Shown here: positions 1-6,095 of the stretch, one piece after another | Position numbering within the stretch: position 1 is the first letter of the stretch | Layout: each line of letters opens with the position of its first letter | From: Bordetella parapertussis | GTDB lineage: Bacteria; Pseudomonadota; Gammaproteobacteria; Burkholderiales; Burkholderiaceae | Length of the DNA stretch: 13,886 bases | Reading direction: 5' to 3' | Assembly: GCA_945901665.1 (NCBI GenBank) | Contig: CAMDLJ010000031.1 | Span: 1-13,886 of the forward strand | Notes under the pieces: model-generated | What the model was told of the DNA's origin: nothing | Databases searched by the model: none | The model's input: the letters and a program-made list of their open reading frames with translations, nothing else | Position numbers and translations under genes: made by a program

Positions 1-690
1 ACACAAAAATTCCACCACGGCCGTGTTTTGGTGATCGAGGACGAAGCCGATTTGCTCGAGGCTTTGGTCACTTACCTGAACATGGAAGGGTTTGCGGCCG
101 ATGGCGTCAGCAGCTTGGTGGCCGCTTCTCATTGGATGCGCACCCACGAATTTGAGGTGCTGATCTTGGACCTGGGCTTGCCTGACGGGGATGGCTTGAA
201 TTGGCTGAGCACCCATTCGCACACCCAAGGCAAAGGGGTGATCATCACCACCGCACGGGGCGAAGGGGCACAGCGCATCCAAGGCATCCAAGCGGGTGCC
301 GATGTTTATTTGGTCAAACCCATCCAGCTCGAAGAGCTTGCTTCCTTGGTGCGCAATTTGATGCGGCGCTTGCGCTCTCACATCTTGCCCCAATGGACCT
401 TGAAGCCTCAGAACTGGACCTTGATGTCGCCCTCGGGCATGGTGGTCAAACTCACGCACTCTGAAACCGTGTTGCTGCAACGGCTGAGCCGATCACCGGG
501 TCAAGCCATTTCCCGGCAAGACTTGGTTTTGAGCTTGGGGCATGACCCGCAGTCGTATGACTACCGGCGAATGGAAATTCTGGTGCGGCGATTGCGCAAC
601 AAGACCAAAGAGGTGTTGGGCAGCGAATTGCCGGTCGAGACCGTGCACAAAGTCGGCTACGCATTCACCGCCTCGGTGGAAGTGGCCTGA
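1..690 (+). CDS. OmpR/PhoB-family response regulator, 5' end missing
   Basis: This is a DNA-binding response regulator of a two-component system; the reading frame is open to base 1, so the true start lies outside the window. The receiver domain opens with VLVIEDEADLLE, which carries the acidic pocket. The phospho-acceptor Asp is in LILDLGLP (codon 169-171), the conserved Thr is in VIITTARGE, and the conserved Lys is in YLVKPIQ (codon 316-318). After a short linker comes a winged-helix domain (about bases 400-680) ending in the typical RRLRNK and ETVHKVGYAF pattern. All phosphorylation residues are present, so it should be active. The partner histidine kinase is not visible and may lie to the left. 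The TTG at 28 is internal, not a start. The family call is firm; the signal and target genes are unknown. Confidence 0.93.
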   Translation, partial: TQKFHHGRVLVIEDEADLLEALVTYLNMEGFAADGVSSLVAASHWMRTHEFEVLILDLGLPDGDGLNWLSTHSHTQGKGVIITTARGEGAQRIQGIQAGADVYLVKPIQLEELASLVRNLMRRLRSHILPQWTLKPQNWTLMSPSGMVVKLTHSETVLLQRLSRSPGQAISRQDLVLSLGHDPQSYDYRRMEILVRRLRNKTKEVLGSELPVETVHKVGYAFTASVEVA

Positions 691-717
691 GCACACCCCG
701 GGCGAATCCGCATGGTC

Positions 718-733
718 AAGGGCAGTGACCGTG
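718..733 (+). promoter_or_regulatory. possible ribosome binding site and GTG start for the MFS gene
   Basis: AAGGG at 718-722 is followed eight bases later by an in-frame GTG at 731-733. No comparable purine stretch precedes the ATG at 746. If used, it adds five residues (MLPFC) to the transporter. The evidence is spacing only. Confidence 0.35.
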
Positions 734-745
734 CTACCCTTTTGC

Positions 746-1987
746 ATGCCCCACACCCCCGCACCCGCCGAGTGGATTGACTCGCGCCACGCTGTCCACC
801 GTTTGCTGTTGACCTTGATCATCACCACCTTGGGCTGCAGCCCCATGTATGTGGTCTCGGTGGTGTTGCCCGCGGTGCAAGCCGATTTTGGTGTGGGCCG
901 TGCCGATGCCTCTTTGCCCTACACCGTGATGATGGTGTTTTTTGGTTTGGGTGGCATTGCGATGGGCCGCTTGGCCGATCGCATCGGGATTCAAAAGGTC
1001 TTGTGGCTGGGCTCAGTGGCCATTGTGCTGGGCTTTTTGGCGGCGGGCATGGCCCCCAATATTTGGCTGTTCATCGTGGCGCACGGCTTGTTGCTGGGTT
1101 TGCTGGGCAGCTCGACCACCTTTGCCCCCTTGCTGGCCGATACCTCGCTGTGGTGGGACAAACGCCGAGGGGTGGCGGTGGCTGTGTGCGCCAGCGGCAA
1201 TTACCTGGCGGGCAGCATTTGGCCCACGCTGACGCAATGGGGTGTGGAGCAGTGGGGCTGGCGCACTGCCTACATTGTGTTGGGCTTGGTGTGCGGCCTG
1301 GGCATGGCCGCACTCGCCTTTGGCATGCGCCAACGCCCCCCCCTGCTCGGTCCAACGGTCGTGTCAGCCAGCGGTCAAGCCCTGACATCCGAGCGTCCGT
1401 TTGGGTTGAGCGTGGGCGCGGCCCAAGCCTGGCTGTGCGTGGCTGGCTTGTCGTGCTGCGTGGCCATGGCCATGCCCCAGGTGCACATCGTGGCCTATTG
1501 CGCCGATCTGGGTTTTGGGGCCGCACGCGGGGCAGAGATGCTCTCGCTCATGCTGGCTTGTGGGATTGCCAGCCGATTGGTCTCTGGGGTGATTTGCGAC
1601 CGCATTGGCGGCATGCGAACCCTGATGCTGGGCTCGGCCTTGCAAGGCATTGCCTTGCTGATGTTCATTCCGTTTGACGGGCTGGTGTCGCTCTACGTCA
1701 TTTCCGCGATGTTTGGTTTGTTCCAAGGTGGCATCGTGCCCTCATACGCCATCATCGTGCGCGAATACTTTCCCCCTGCAGAGGCCGGTCAACGGGTGGG
1801 CGCGGTGATCATGGCCACCATGCTGGGCATGGCGCTGGGCGGTTGGATGTCGGGCATGGTCTATGACCTGACCGGTTCCTACCGTGCCGCATTCATCAAT
1901 GGCGCAGCCTGGAACCTGCTGAACGGGGCGATCGCCTGGGTGCTGTTCATGCGGGTGCGCGCCATCCAACGCAGCGTGCATACTTGA
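746..1987 (+). CDS. MFS transporter, monocarboxylate-porter-like
   Basis: This is an inner-membrane secondary transporter of about 413 residues with roughly 12 hydrophobic helices. The loop between helices 2 and 3 holds the MFS signature GRLADRIG (residues 74-81), and a matching SGVICDRIGG stands at the start of the C-terminal half. The pattern WWDKRRGVAVAVCASGNYLAG near the middle resembles transporters of organic acids of the monocarboxylate/OFA type, so a carboxylate substrate is plausible but not shown. The ATG at 746 is chosen. An in-frame GTG at 731 has a better-placed AAGGG at 718-722 and may be the real start. The frame stays open back to 542 over the regulator gene, but that part reads as non-protein sequence. 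It follows the regulator by about 55 bases and may be co-transcribed with it. Confidence 0.9.
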   Translation: MPHTPAPAEWIDSRHAVHRLLLTLIITTLGCSPMYVVSVVLPAVQADFGVGRADASLPYTVMMVFFGLGGIAMGRLADRIGIQKVLWLGSVAIVLGFLAAGMAPNIWLFIVAHGLLLGLLGSSTTFAPLLADTSLWWDKRRGVAVAVCASGNYLAGSIWPTLTQWGVEQWGWRTAYIVLGLVCGLGMAALAFGMRQRPPLLGPTVVSASGQALTSERPFGLSVGAAQAWLCVAGLSCCVAMAMPQVHIVAYCADLGFGAARGAEMLSLMLACGIASRLVSGVICDRIGGMRTLMLGSALQGIALLMFIPFDGLVSLYVISAMFGLFQGGIVPSYAIIVREYFPPAEAGQRVGAVIMATMLGMALGGWMSGMVYDLTGSYRAAFINGAAWNLLNGAIAWVLFMRVRAIQRSVHT

Positions 1988-2023
1988 AGGTCTGATAACT
2001 TGCCACGCCTGAGTTGACGCCCC

Positions 2024-2443
2024 ATGAATCCTGATCACCCCCCTTTTGAAGTTCTGCGGCTGGACCACGTGGTCTTGGCCGTGAGCGACTTGCAGCGCGC
2101 AGAAAACTTCTACACCCAACTGTTGGGTGTACAGGTGGAACGCCGTTTGGAAAAACCGGTGCTGGTGCAACTGCGGGTGGGTGAGAGCTTGCTCGACCTG
2201 GTGCCGGGCTCACCCCACCCGACCCAGCCCAATATGGCGCACTATTGCTTTCGCATCGACCCCTTTGACCCGGTTGCCATCACCGCCCACTTGAGCAGCA
2301 TGGGCATAGACGTGGCCGCCAGTGGTGAGCGGTATGGGGCCGATGGGCACGGGCCGTCCATCTATTTGCGCGACCCCGATGGCAATGAGCTCGAGCTCAA
2401 AGGCCCACCGGTGCGGCGCTTGGACGGTACGCCCATCCCTTGA
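2024..2443 (+). CDS. VOC-family (glyoxalase/dioxygenase superfamily) protein
   Basis: This is a single-copy vicinal-oxygen-chelate protein of 139 residues, the usual length for one-module members that pair as dimers. The first beta strand gives LDHVVLAVSDL with metal ligand His15, the second module has AHYCF with His73, and the end has DPDGNELELKG with Glu124. All three expected metal ligands are thus visible. A cytoplasmic divalent-metal enzyme such as an isomerase, lyase or dioxygenase is expected, but the substrate cannot be read from the sequence. The ATG at 2024 has only a weak ribosome-binding site. It lies 36 bases after the MFS stop on the same strand and may share its transcript. It is convergent with the FAH-family gene, only 25 bases away. 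Confidence 0.88.
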   Translation: MNPDHPPFEVLRLDHVVLAVSDLQRAENFYTQLLGVQVERRLEKPVLVQLRVGESLLDLVPGSPHPTQPNMAHYCFRIDPFDPVAITAHLSSMGIDVAASGERYGADGHGPSIYLRDPDGNELELKGPPVRRLDGTPIP

Positions 2444-2468
2444 ACGTGCCCCGTCCAGCTGACAGCTC

Positions 2469-3329
2469 TTATTTGGCCGACCGGACCACCACGGTCATGT
2501 CGCCAATGCCCGCAAATGATGTGGTGATAACGTCTCCCGGATGCACTTGGGCCACGCCCTCGGGTGTGCCGGTATATAGCAAATCGCCGGTTCTCAAGCT
2601 GTAGAACGAAGAGGCAAACTCAATCAAATGTGGGATGTCCAAAATCAGGTCGCGGGTGTTGGCCTTTTGGCGCAACTCGCCGTTGACATGCAAGCTGAAG
2701 TCCATTTTATCGGGGTGGGCAATCTCATCAGCAGTGACCAGCCAAGGGCCGAGCACGCTGTAGGAGTCGACGGATTTGCGCAAGCTGCGCTCTTCGGGGC
2801 CGCGCACCGTCATGTCCAGGCCGCTGGTGTAGGCCGCCACATGTCGCATGGCGTTGGCGCGGCTGATGTTGCGCCCACCTTGGCCAATGATGACCACCAA
2901 CTCTGCTTCGTGGTCGTTGCGCCGCTCCAAATGTTCAATGGCCACGCCCGCGCTGGGCCCCACCAAAGAACTGGTGGCCTTGAGAAACAAACCAATCTTT
3001 TGGATCTCAATGACTTGGTTGTTGTGGTGGATCTCGACTTGTTCGCGTGCTTCGTCCAGATGCTTTTGGTAATTGACCGGGGCGGCCACGATCTTGCCGG
3101 GGTTGGCCACCGGCGCCAGCCAAGTGCGGCCGGCCAAGGGCAGGGCTTTGGCCGTGGGGGCCAGGCGACGGATTTCGACACACACCGCATCCAGGTGGGC
3201 GATCAAGGGGTCGTGCAACGGCAGGGGGTAGCCGACACGCGGCAAGACGTCCAGCGCAGCGGTCACATCTTTGACCTGATCGCCTTCGACCAAGCCCAAA
3301 CGGTTGTCATCAAAACGTGCAATTTTCAC
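2469..3329 (-). CDS. fumarylacetoacetate hydrolase (FAH) family protein
   Basis: This is a 286-residue enzyme of the FAH superfamily, which cleaves or hydrolyses C-C bonds in acyl-pyruvate-type or related oxo acids with a divalent metal. The N-terminal small domain covers residues 1-70 (MKIARF, LGLVEGDQV). The catalytic core begins with KIVAAPVNYQKH, where His90 matches the catalytic base. Metal ligands are seen as Glu141 and Glu143 in DHEAELVVIIG and Asp172 in SGLDMTVR. Lys185 and the later LGPWLVT and LYTGTPEGV signatures are also in place. It starts with GTG at 3327-3329, with GGA upstream. It is the last gene of the minus-strand group and lies 47 bases after psiE. The substrate is unknown; aromatic or sugar-acid breakdown are both possible given the neighbouring isomerase. 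Confidence 0.92.
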   Translation of the reverse strand: MKIARFDDNRLGLVEGDQVKDVTAALDVLPRVGYPLPLHDPLIAHLDAVCVEIRRLAPTAKALPLAGRTWLAPVANPGKIVAAPVNYQKHLDEAREQVEIHHNNQVIEIQKIGLFLKATSSLVGPSAGVAIEHLERRNDHEAELVVIIGQGGRNISRANAMRHVAAYTSGLDMTVRGPEERSLRKSVDSYSVLGPWLVTADEIAHPDKMDFSLHVNGELRQKANTRDLILDIPHLIEFASSFYSLRTGDLLYTGTPEGVAQVHPGDVITTSFAGIGDMTVVVRSAK

Positions 3330-3376
3330 AATAGGTTCCAGATGGGGTTAAAAAATCATCCCACAAAAAGGGGAAC

Positions 3377-3793
3377 TCAGCCAATATCCATCGAAGAGCC
3401 TGATGGAAACTTGTGGCTGGCCATGCGGATGACGTAAACACTCAAGGCCAACAAAAACGTGGTGACGCCCATGATGGCAATTTCCCACATGGTGTCACCC
3501 GAATGGGTGACCAAATCGACGGTGTGGCGGGTCAAGGCGGTGATGGCGATATAGATCAAAAAACGGATTGGCATGTGGTTGGTTTTGAAATAAATGCCCA
3601 CCATGGCACCGATTTCCAAAAAGATAAACAACAACAGCAAGTCCTGGATGGAAGCATGGCGTTTGGTCAAAACAATATCAAACAAGGTGAAGCCCGCCGC
3701 CCAAACAGTGGCGGCTCCAATGGCAAACAAGGTGATGCGGTGAAAAACGCCCACCAAGATGTCGCCGTACTGGTCCCATTTATGAAAATTCAT
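3377..3793 (-). CDS. psiE: PsiE-like phosphate-starvation-inducible membrane protein
   Basis: This 138-residue protein has four predicted membrane helices (about 18-36, 50-68, 77-95 and 102-122). It matches PsiE in length (E. coli PsiE is 136 residues) and in the best-conserved stretch, here FKTNHMPIRFLIYIAITAL, which parallels the E. coli segment around FPLRYFVYIGITAI. PsiE is an inner-membrane protein of unclear biochemical role induced by phosphate starvation in E. coli; that regulation is not evident here. The start at 3793 is chosen because GGAGAG stands just upstream. The frame is open further, to 3946, but that extension overlaps the isomerase gene and looks like shadow sequence. It sits between the isomerase and the FAH gene, 31 bases after the former, so co-transcription is likely. 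Confidence 0.85.
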   Translation of the reverse strand: MNFHKWDQYGDILVGVFHRITLFAIGAATVWAAGFTLFDIVLTKRHASIQDLLLLFIFLEIGAMVGIYFKTNHMPIRFLIYIAITALTRHTVDLVTHSGDTMWEIAIMGVTTFLLALSVYVIRMASHKFPSGSSMDIG

Positions 3794-3824
3794 CTGCTCT
3801 CCAACCCATTCTGTAGAGCGTGCA

Positions 3825-4736
3825 TCATATATCGGTCGGGTGCTGGACGCGCCAGCGTCGCAACCACTCAAGCCCAGTGTGGGTGGCCCCAGGCTGCTCG
3901 CCACGCAACGGCCGGTATTCGCAACCCACCCAACCCTGCCAGCCACAGGCCTGGGAAACCTCGTCGATCACGTCCAGCAAATAGGTGTAGTTTTGCTCCC
4001 CGGCGTCGGGTTCTTGGCGCTGGGGCGCACCTGCAATTTGAAAATGCCCCACCCGCCCCGTGGGCAAATAGGCGCGCACTTTGGCGGCCACATCGCCTTC
4101 CACCACTTGGCAGTGGTAGAGGTCCATTTGCACCTTGAGGTTGGGTTCGCCCACCTCGGCCACGATGGCATGGGCATCGGCCTGGCGGTTCAAAAAATAA
4201 TGAGCGATGTCACGGGTGTTGATGGGCTCAATCAGCACATCGCAGCCTTGTTGGGCGGCCAAACGCGCTGCCCAGCGCAGATTGGCTAAAAAAGTATCGC
4301 GCAAGGGCCCGCTTTCGCGCGCCAGTGGGCCATGGTTGTCACAAGCTTCTTCGGCGCGCGGTGGGCGACGGAACTCCGGGGGCACCAAGCCAGCCAGGAT
4401 GTGGATGCGCGGACAGCGCAAGCGCTGGGCGTATTCCAAGGCCATCTCGATCCCGCGCTGAAACTCGGCTTCTTGCCCAGGCTGGCAAGCGCGGCCACGC
4501 TCACCCGCCTCCCAAGCGCGCGCCATGCCGACACGCTCCAAGCCACCTGCCGGCGTGTTGAACAACACTTGGGCCAGGCCATGGGCCTTCAATCGGGCAT
4601 CAATCTCGCTGGCCTCCCATTCATAGGGCGACATGTACTCCACACCTTTGAAGCCATCGCGGGCAGCGGCTTCAAATCGCTCTAAAAAGGGCAACTCTGC
4701 GTACAAGAAAGAGAGATTGGCAGCGAATCGGAGCAT
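3825..4736 (-). CDS. hydroxypyruvate isomerase / 2-oxo-tetronate isomerase-like TIM-barrel protein
   Basis: This is a 303-residue xylose-isomerase-type TIM barrel of the Hyi/OtnI family, which interconverts small oxo-sugar acids such as hydroxypyruvate and tartronate semialdehyde, or 2-oxo-tetronates. It begins MLRFAANLSFLYAELPF, typical of the family. Likely metal and catalytic residues are Glu170 in LIEPINTRD, Asp205 and His208 in VQMDLYHCQ, His231 and Gln233 in GHFQIAGAP, and Glu273 in GCEYRP. It is longer than the usual roughly 260 residues. The excess is an insertion near residues 117-145, rich in Pro, Arg and Glu, right after the HILAG strand. The start at 4736 lacks a clear ribosome-binding site. 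It follows the globin-like gene by 70 bases and precedes psiE. The family is firm, the exact substrate uncertain. Confidence 0.87.
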   Translation of the reverse strand: MLRFAANLSFLYAELPFLERFEAAARDGFKGVEYMSPYEWEASEIDARLKAHGLAQVLFNTPAGGLERVGMARAWEAGERGRACQPGQEAEFQRGIEMALEYAQRLRCPRIHILAGLVPPEFRRPPRAEEACDNHGPLARESGPLRDTFLANLRWAARLAAQQGCDVLIEPINTRDIAHYFLNRQADAHAIVAEVGEPNLKVQMDLYHCQVVEGDVAAKVRAYLPTGRVGHFQIAGAPQRQEPDAGEQNYTYLLDVIDEVSQACGWQGWVGCEYRPLRGEQPGATHTGLEWLRRWRVQHPTDI

Positions 4737-4749
4737 GATTTATCGGTGG

Positions 4750-4778
4750 TGGCGGACCGGCCAACGGTTGTGCCGCCA
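4750..4778 (-). other. bulged intercistronic hairpin between the globin-like and isomerase genes
   Basis: TGGCGG (4750-4755) pairs with CCGCCA (4773-4778). Inside it, ACCG (4756-4759) pairs with CGGT (4765-4768) around the loop GCCAA, leaving a four-base bulge at 4769-4772. No T-run follows on the minus strand, so it is not a classic terminator. It could shape mRNA stability or expression of the isomerase gene. Confidence 0.45.
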
Positions 4779-4806
4779 GGGGCCGCCAACAGGTGTGGGT
4801 GACGCG

Positions 4807-5613
4807 TCAGGTGAGCACGCTGCGCAAAATTTCGCGCTTTTTATCGATGCCCATACCGGCATCAAAAAAGCTGGCGAACTGGCGTGCGGCGCGCAAAAAC
4901 AAGCGCGTGGGCACGCCATTTTGGTAAGGCAACACAAACTGGGTGCGAAACTGCGGCAAGGGGCTGGCTTCGATCGCTTCGAACTTGACACTGGGCACTT
5001 TTTCGTTGGCTTGGACGACCAGCTTTTTCAACTCGTCCATGTTGCTCCACTCTTGGATGTCGGCGGTGGCAAAAAACATGATTTGCTGGGTGTCGCGCAA
5101 GATGCGGGTCCAAAACGGGTAGGCATAGCCACGGCTGGCATAGATGTCGTCGTTGGCTTCCAAACGGGCGTCTCCGCGCTGCTTGTTGTAAAAGCGCAAG
5201 ATGTTGTCCGGCGTGATGTCCACCGGTTTCCAAGAGGTGATAACGATGTCTTCGGCCTGGGCCCGTGACTCTTCCACAATCTCCACAATTTGGGTCGACA
5301 AACGCGGCACTAGATCGCGGTGCACGCCCGACTCAGTGAGTATTTTGCGCAGCACCACCATGACCTCATCAAACACCCCACTGCCCACTTGGACGTCCAA
5401 GGGGGCTGATTGATAAGGCGATTCGCGGTAAATTCGATCGGGCTGGCGCATCATGAAGGCCATGTAATTGATTTGGTCTTTCACCAAAATATCCGGCGTG
5501 ACATTGATGAAGTAGTGCCGAATATCGCGCTCCTCCACCACCGCCTCATGCCAAGCCGTGATGACCTTTTTCAGAAATGGCACTCCGCCATACTGGTTCA
5601 AAAGAGTCAACAT
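4807..5613 (-). CDS. protein with truncated-globin-like N-terminal domain lacking the proximal His, plus unknown C-terminal domain
   Basis: This is a 268-residue cytoplasmic protein with no signal peptide, no membrane helix and no cysteine. Residues 4-118 can be laid by eye on group I truncated haemoglobins: YGG at the start, then HYFINVTPDILVKDQ in place of the FF...L..Q pattern, then SGVFDEVMVVLRKILTESGV in place of the F-G-H helices. At the proximal position (F8), where truncated globins have His, this alignment gives Pro71. The distal B10 Tyr position is His22. Ordinary haem binding is therefore unlikely. Residues 125-268 (from ITSWKPVDITPDNILRF on) match no family I can name. AGGAG is absent, but GGAA stands before the ATG at 5613. 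It has its own candidate promoter and is followed by the isomerase gene. The globin relation is an inference; the product could equally be listed as hypothetical. Confidence 0.8.
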   Translation of the reverse strand: MLTLLNQYGGVPFLKKVITAWHEAVVEERDIRHYFINVTPDILVKDQINYMAFMMRQPDRIYRESPYQSAPLDVQVGSGVFDEVMVVLRKILTESGVHRDLVPRLSTQIVEIVEESRAQAEDIVITSWKPVDITPDNILRFYNKQRGDARLEANDDIYASRGYAYPFWTRILRDTQQIMFFATADIQEWSNMDELKKLVVQANEKVPSVKFEAIEASPLPQFRTQFVLPYQNGVPTRLFLRAARQFASFFDAGMGIDKKREILRSVLT

Positions 5614-5671
5614 ACGCGTTTTCCGATCCCATTCAAAAAAATTCTCAAATCTCAGGCATTTTGCGCCCCTG

Positions 5672-5698
5672 ATGGTATGGCTGTCATCTTACTGTCAA
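5672..5698 (-). promoter_or_regulatory. candidate sigma-70 promoter for the globin-like gene
   Basis: On the minus strand a perfect TTGACA (-35, at 5693-5698) is followed after 15 bases by TACCAT (-10, at 5672-5677). The spacer is shorter than the ideal 17 and the -10 is a partial match. It lies about 60 bases before the start codon and just past the fdh operon terminator, where a new promoter would be needed. The motif TGACAG occurs twice here, 11 bases apart. Confidence 0.45.
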
Positions 5699-5702
5699 AA
5701 GC

Positions 5703-5727
5703 AAAAAGCCCATCTCTCAATGGGCTT
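5703..5727 (-). terminator. Rho-independent terminator of the fdh operon
   Basis: An eight-base-pair perfect stem, AAGCCCAT/ATGGGCTT (5706-5713 with 5720-5727), has a six-base loop. In the minus-strand direction it runs straight into TTTTT. It lies about 30 bases after the stop codon of the last small fdh-operon gene. It separates that operon from the globin-like gene downstream. Confidence 0.82.
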
Positions 5728-5755
5728 GTGTTGACTTGGGCCAAACAAATGGGGG

Positions 5756-6082
5756 TCAAGACTTTTTGGCGGCAGCTGGGGCAGGGGGTGCGGGTGCAGC
5801 GGTCGCAGTCGCCGGATTGGGGTTGTATTCAAACTTACCGGGGTCGGCGCAAGCAGGCGTCGCCAAGGGCTTGCCCGCTTTGGCTTTGTTGGTGCGCTGC
5901 ACATGGGCAGCCACTTTGTCTTGGGACTTGCACAACAAGAAGCCATCCACCTTGCCAGCATGGGCGGTCTTGGCCGCCGCTTCAGCGGCTTTGGCTTTGG
6001 CCTCATCGCTGGGGGCCGGCAACTTGGCCCAAGCCGAGGTGGTCAACACGCTGGCCAAAACCCAAAAATAAATTTTATTCAT
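5756..6082 (-). CDS. small secreted two-cysteine protein at the end of the fdh operon
   Basis: I do not recognise this 108-residue protein. It has a clear Sec signal peptide, MNKIYFWVLASVLTTSAWA, with likely cleavage before KLPAP. Then come an Ala/Lys/Glu-rich helical stretch (25-42), a core VDGFLLCKSQDKVAAH with Cys51, a second cysteine in TPACADPGKF (Cys78), and an Ala/Pro-rich tail ending in KKS. The two cysteines could form a disulfide in the periplasm. The start at 6082 is fixed by AGGAGAG just upstream. The frame extends upstream over fdhC but without coding sense. It begins 13 bases after the fdhC stop and a terminator follows, so it is the last gene of the operon. Placement suggests a periplasmic accessory of formate dehydrogenase, but nothing in the sequence proves it. 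Confidence 0.8.
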   Translation of the reverse strand: MNKIYFWVLASVLTTSAWAKLPAPSDEAKAKAAEAAAKTAHAGKVDGFLLCKSQDKVAAHVQRTNKAKAGKPLATPACADPGKFEYNPNPATATAAPAPPAPAAAKKS

Positions 6083-6095
6083 GCTGCTCTCCTGT

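Noticed and set aside
542..745. N-terminal extension of the MFS frame overlapping the response regulator
   Set aside because: The extra 68 residues are rich in Arg, Trp and Cys without membrane character and lie over conserved regulator codons.
2444..2468. Possible terminator between the convergent VOC and FAH genes
   Set aside because: Only a four-base AGCT/AGCT pair with a three-base loop is present, too weak to call.
3330..3376. CCCC...GGG with T-runs between psiE and the FAH gene
   Set aside because: The stem is only three or four pairs and unstable; read-through is more likely.
3794..3946. Longer start for the PsiE protein at 3946
   Set aside because: The extension overlaps the 3' end of the isomerase gene and a good GGAGAG site fixes the ATG at 3793.
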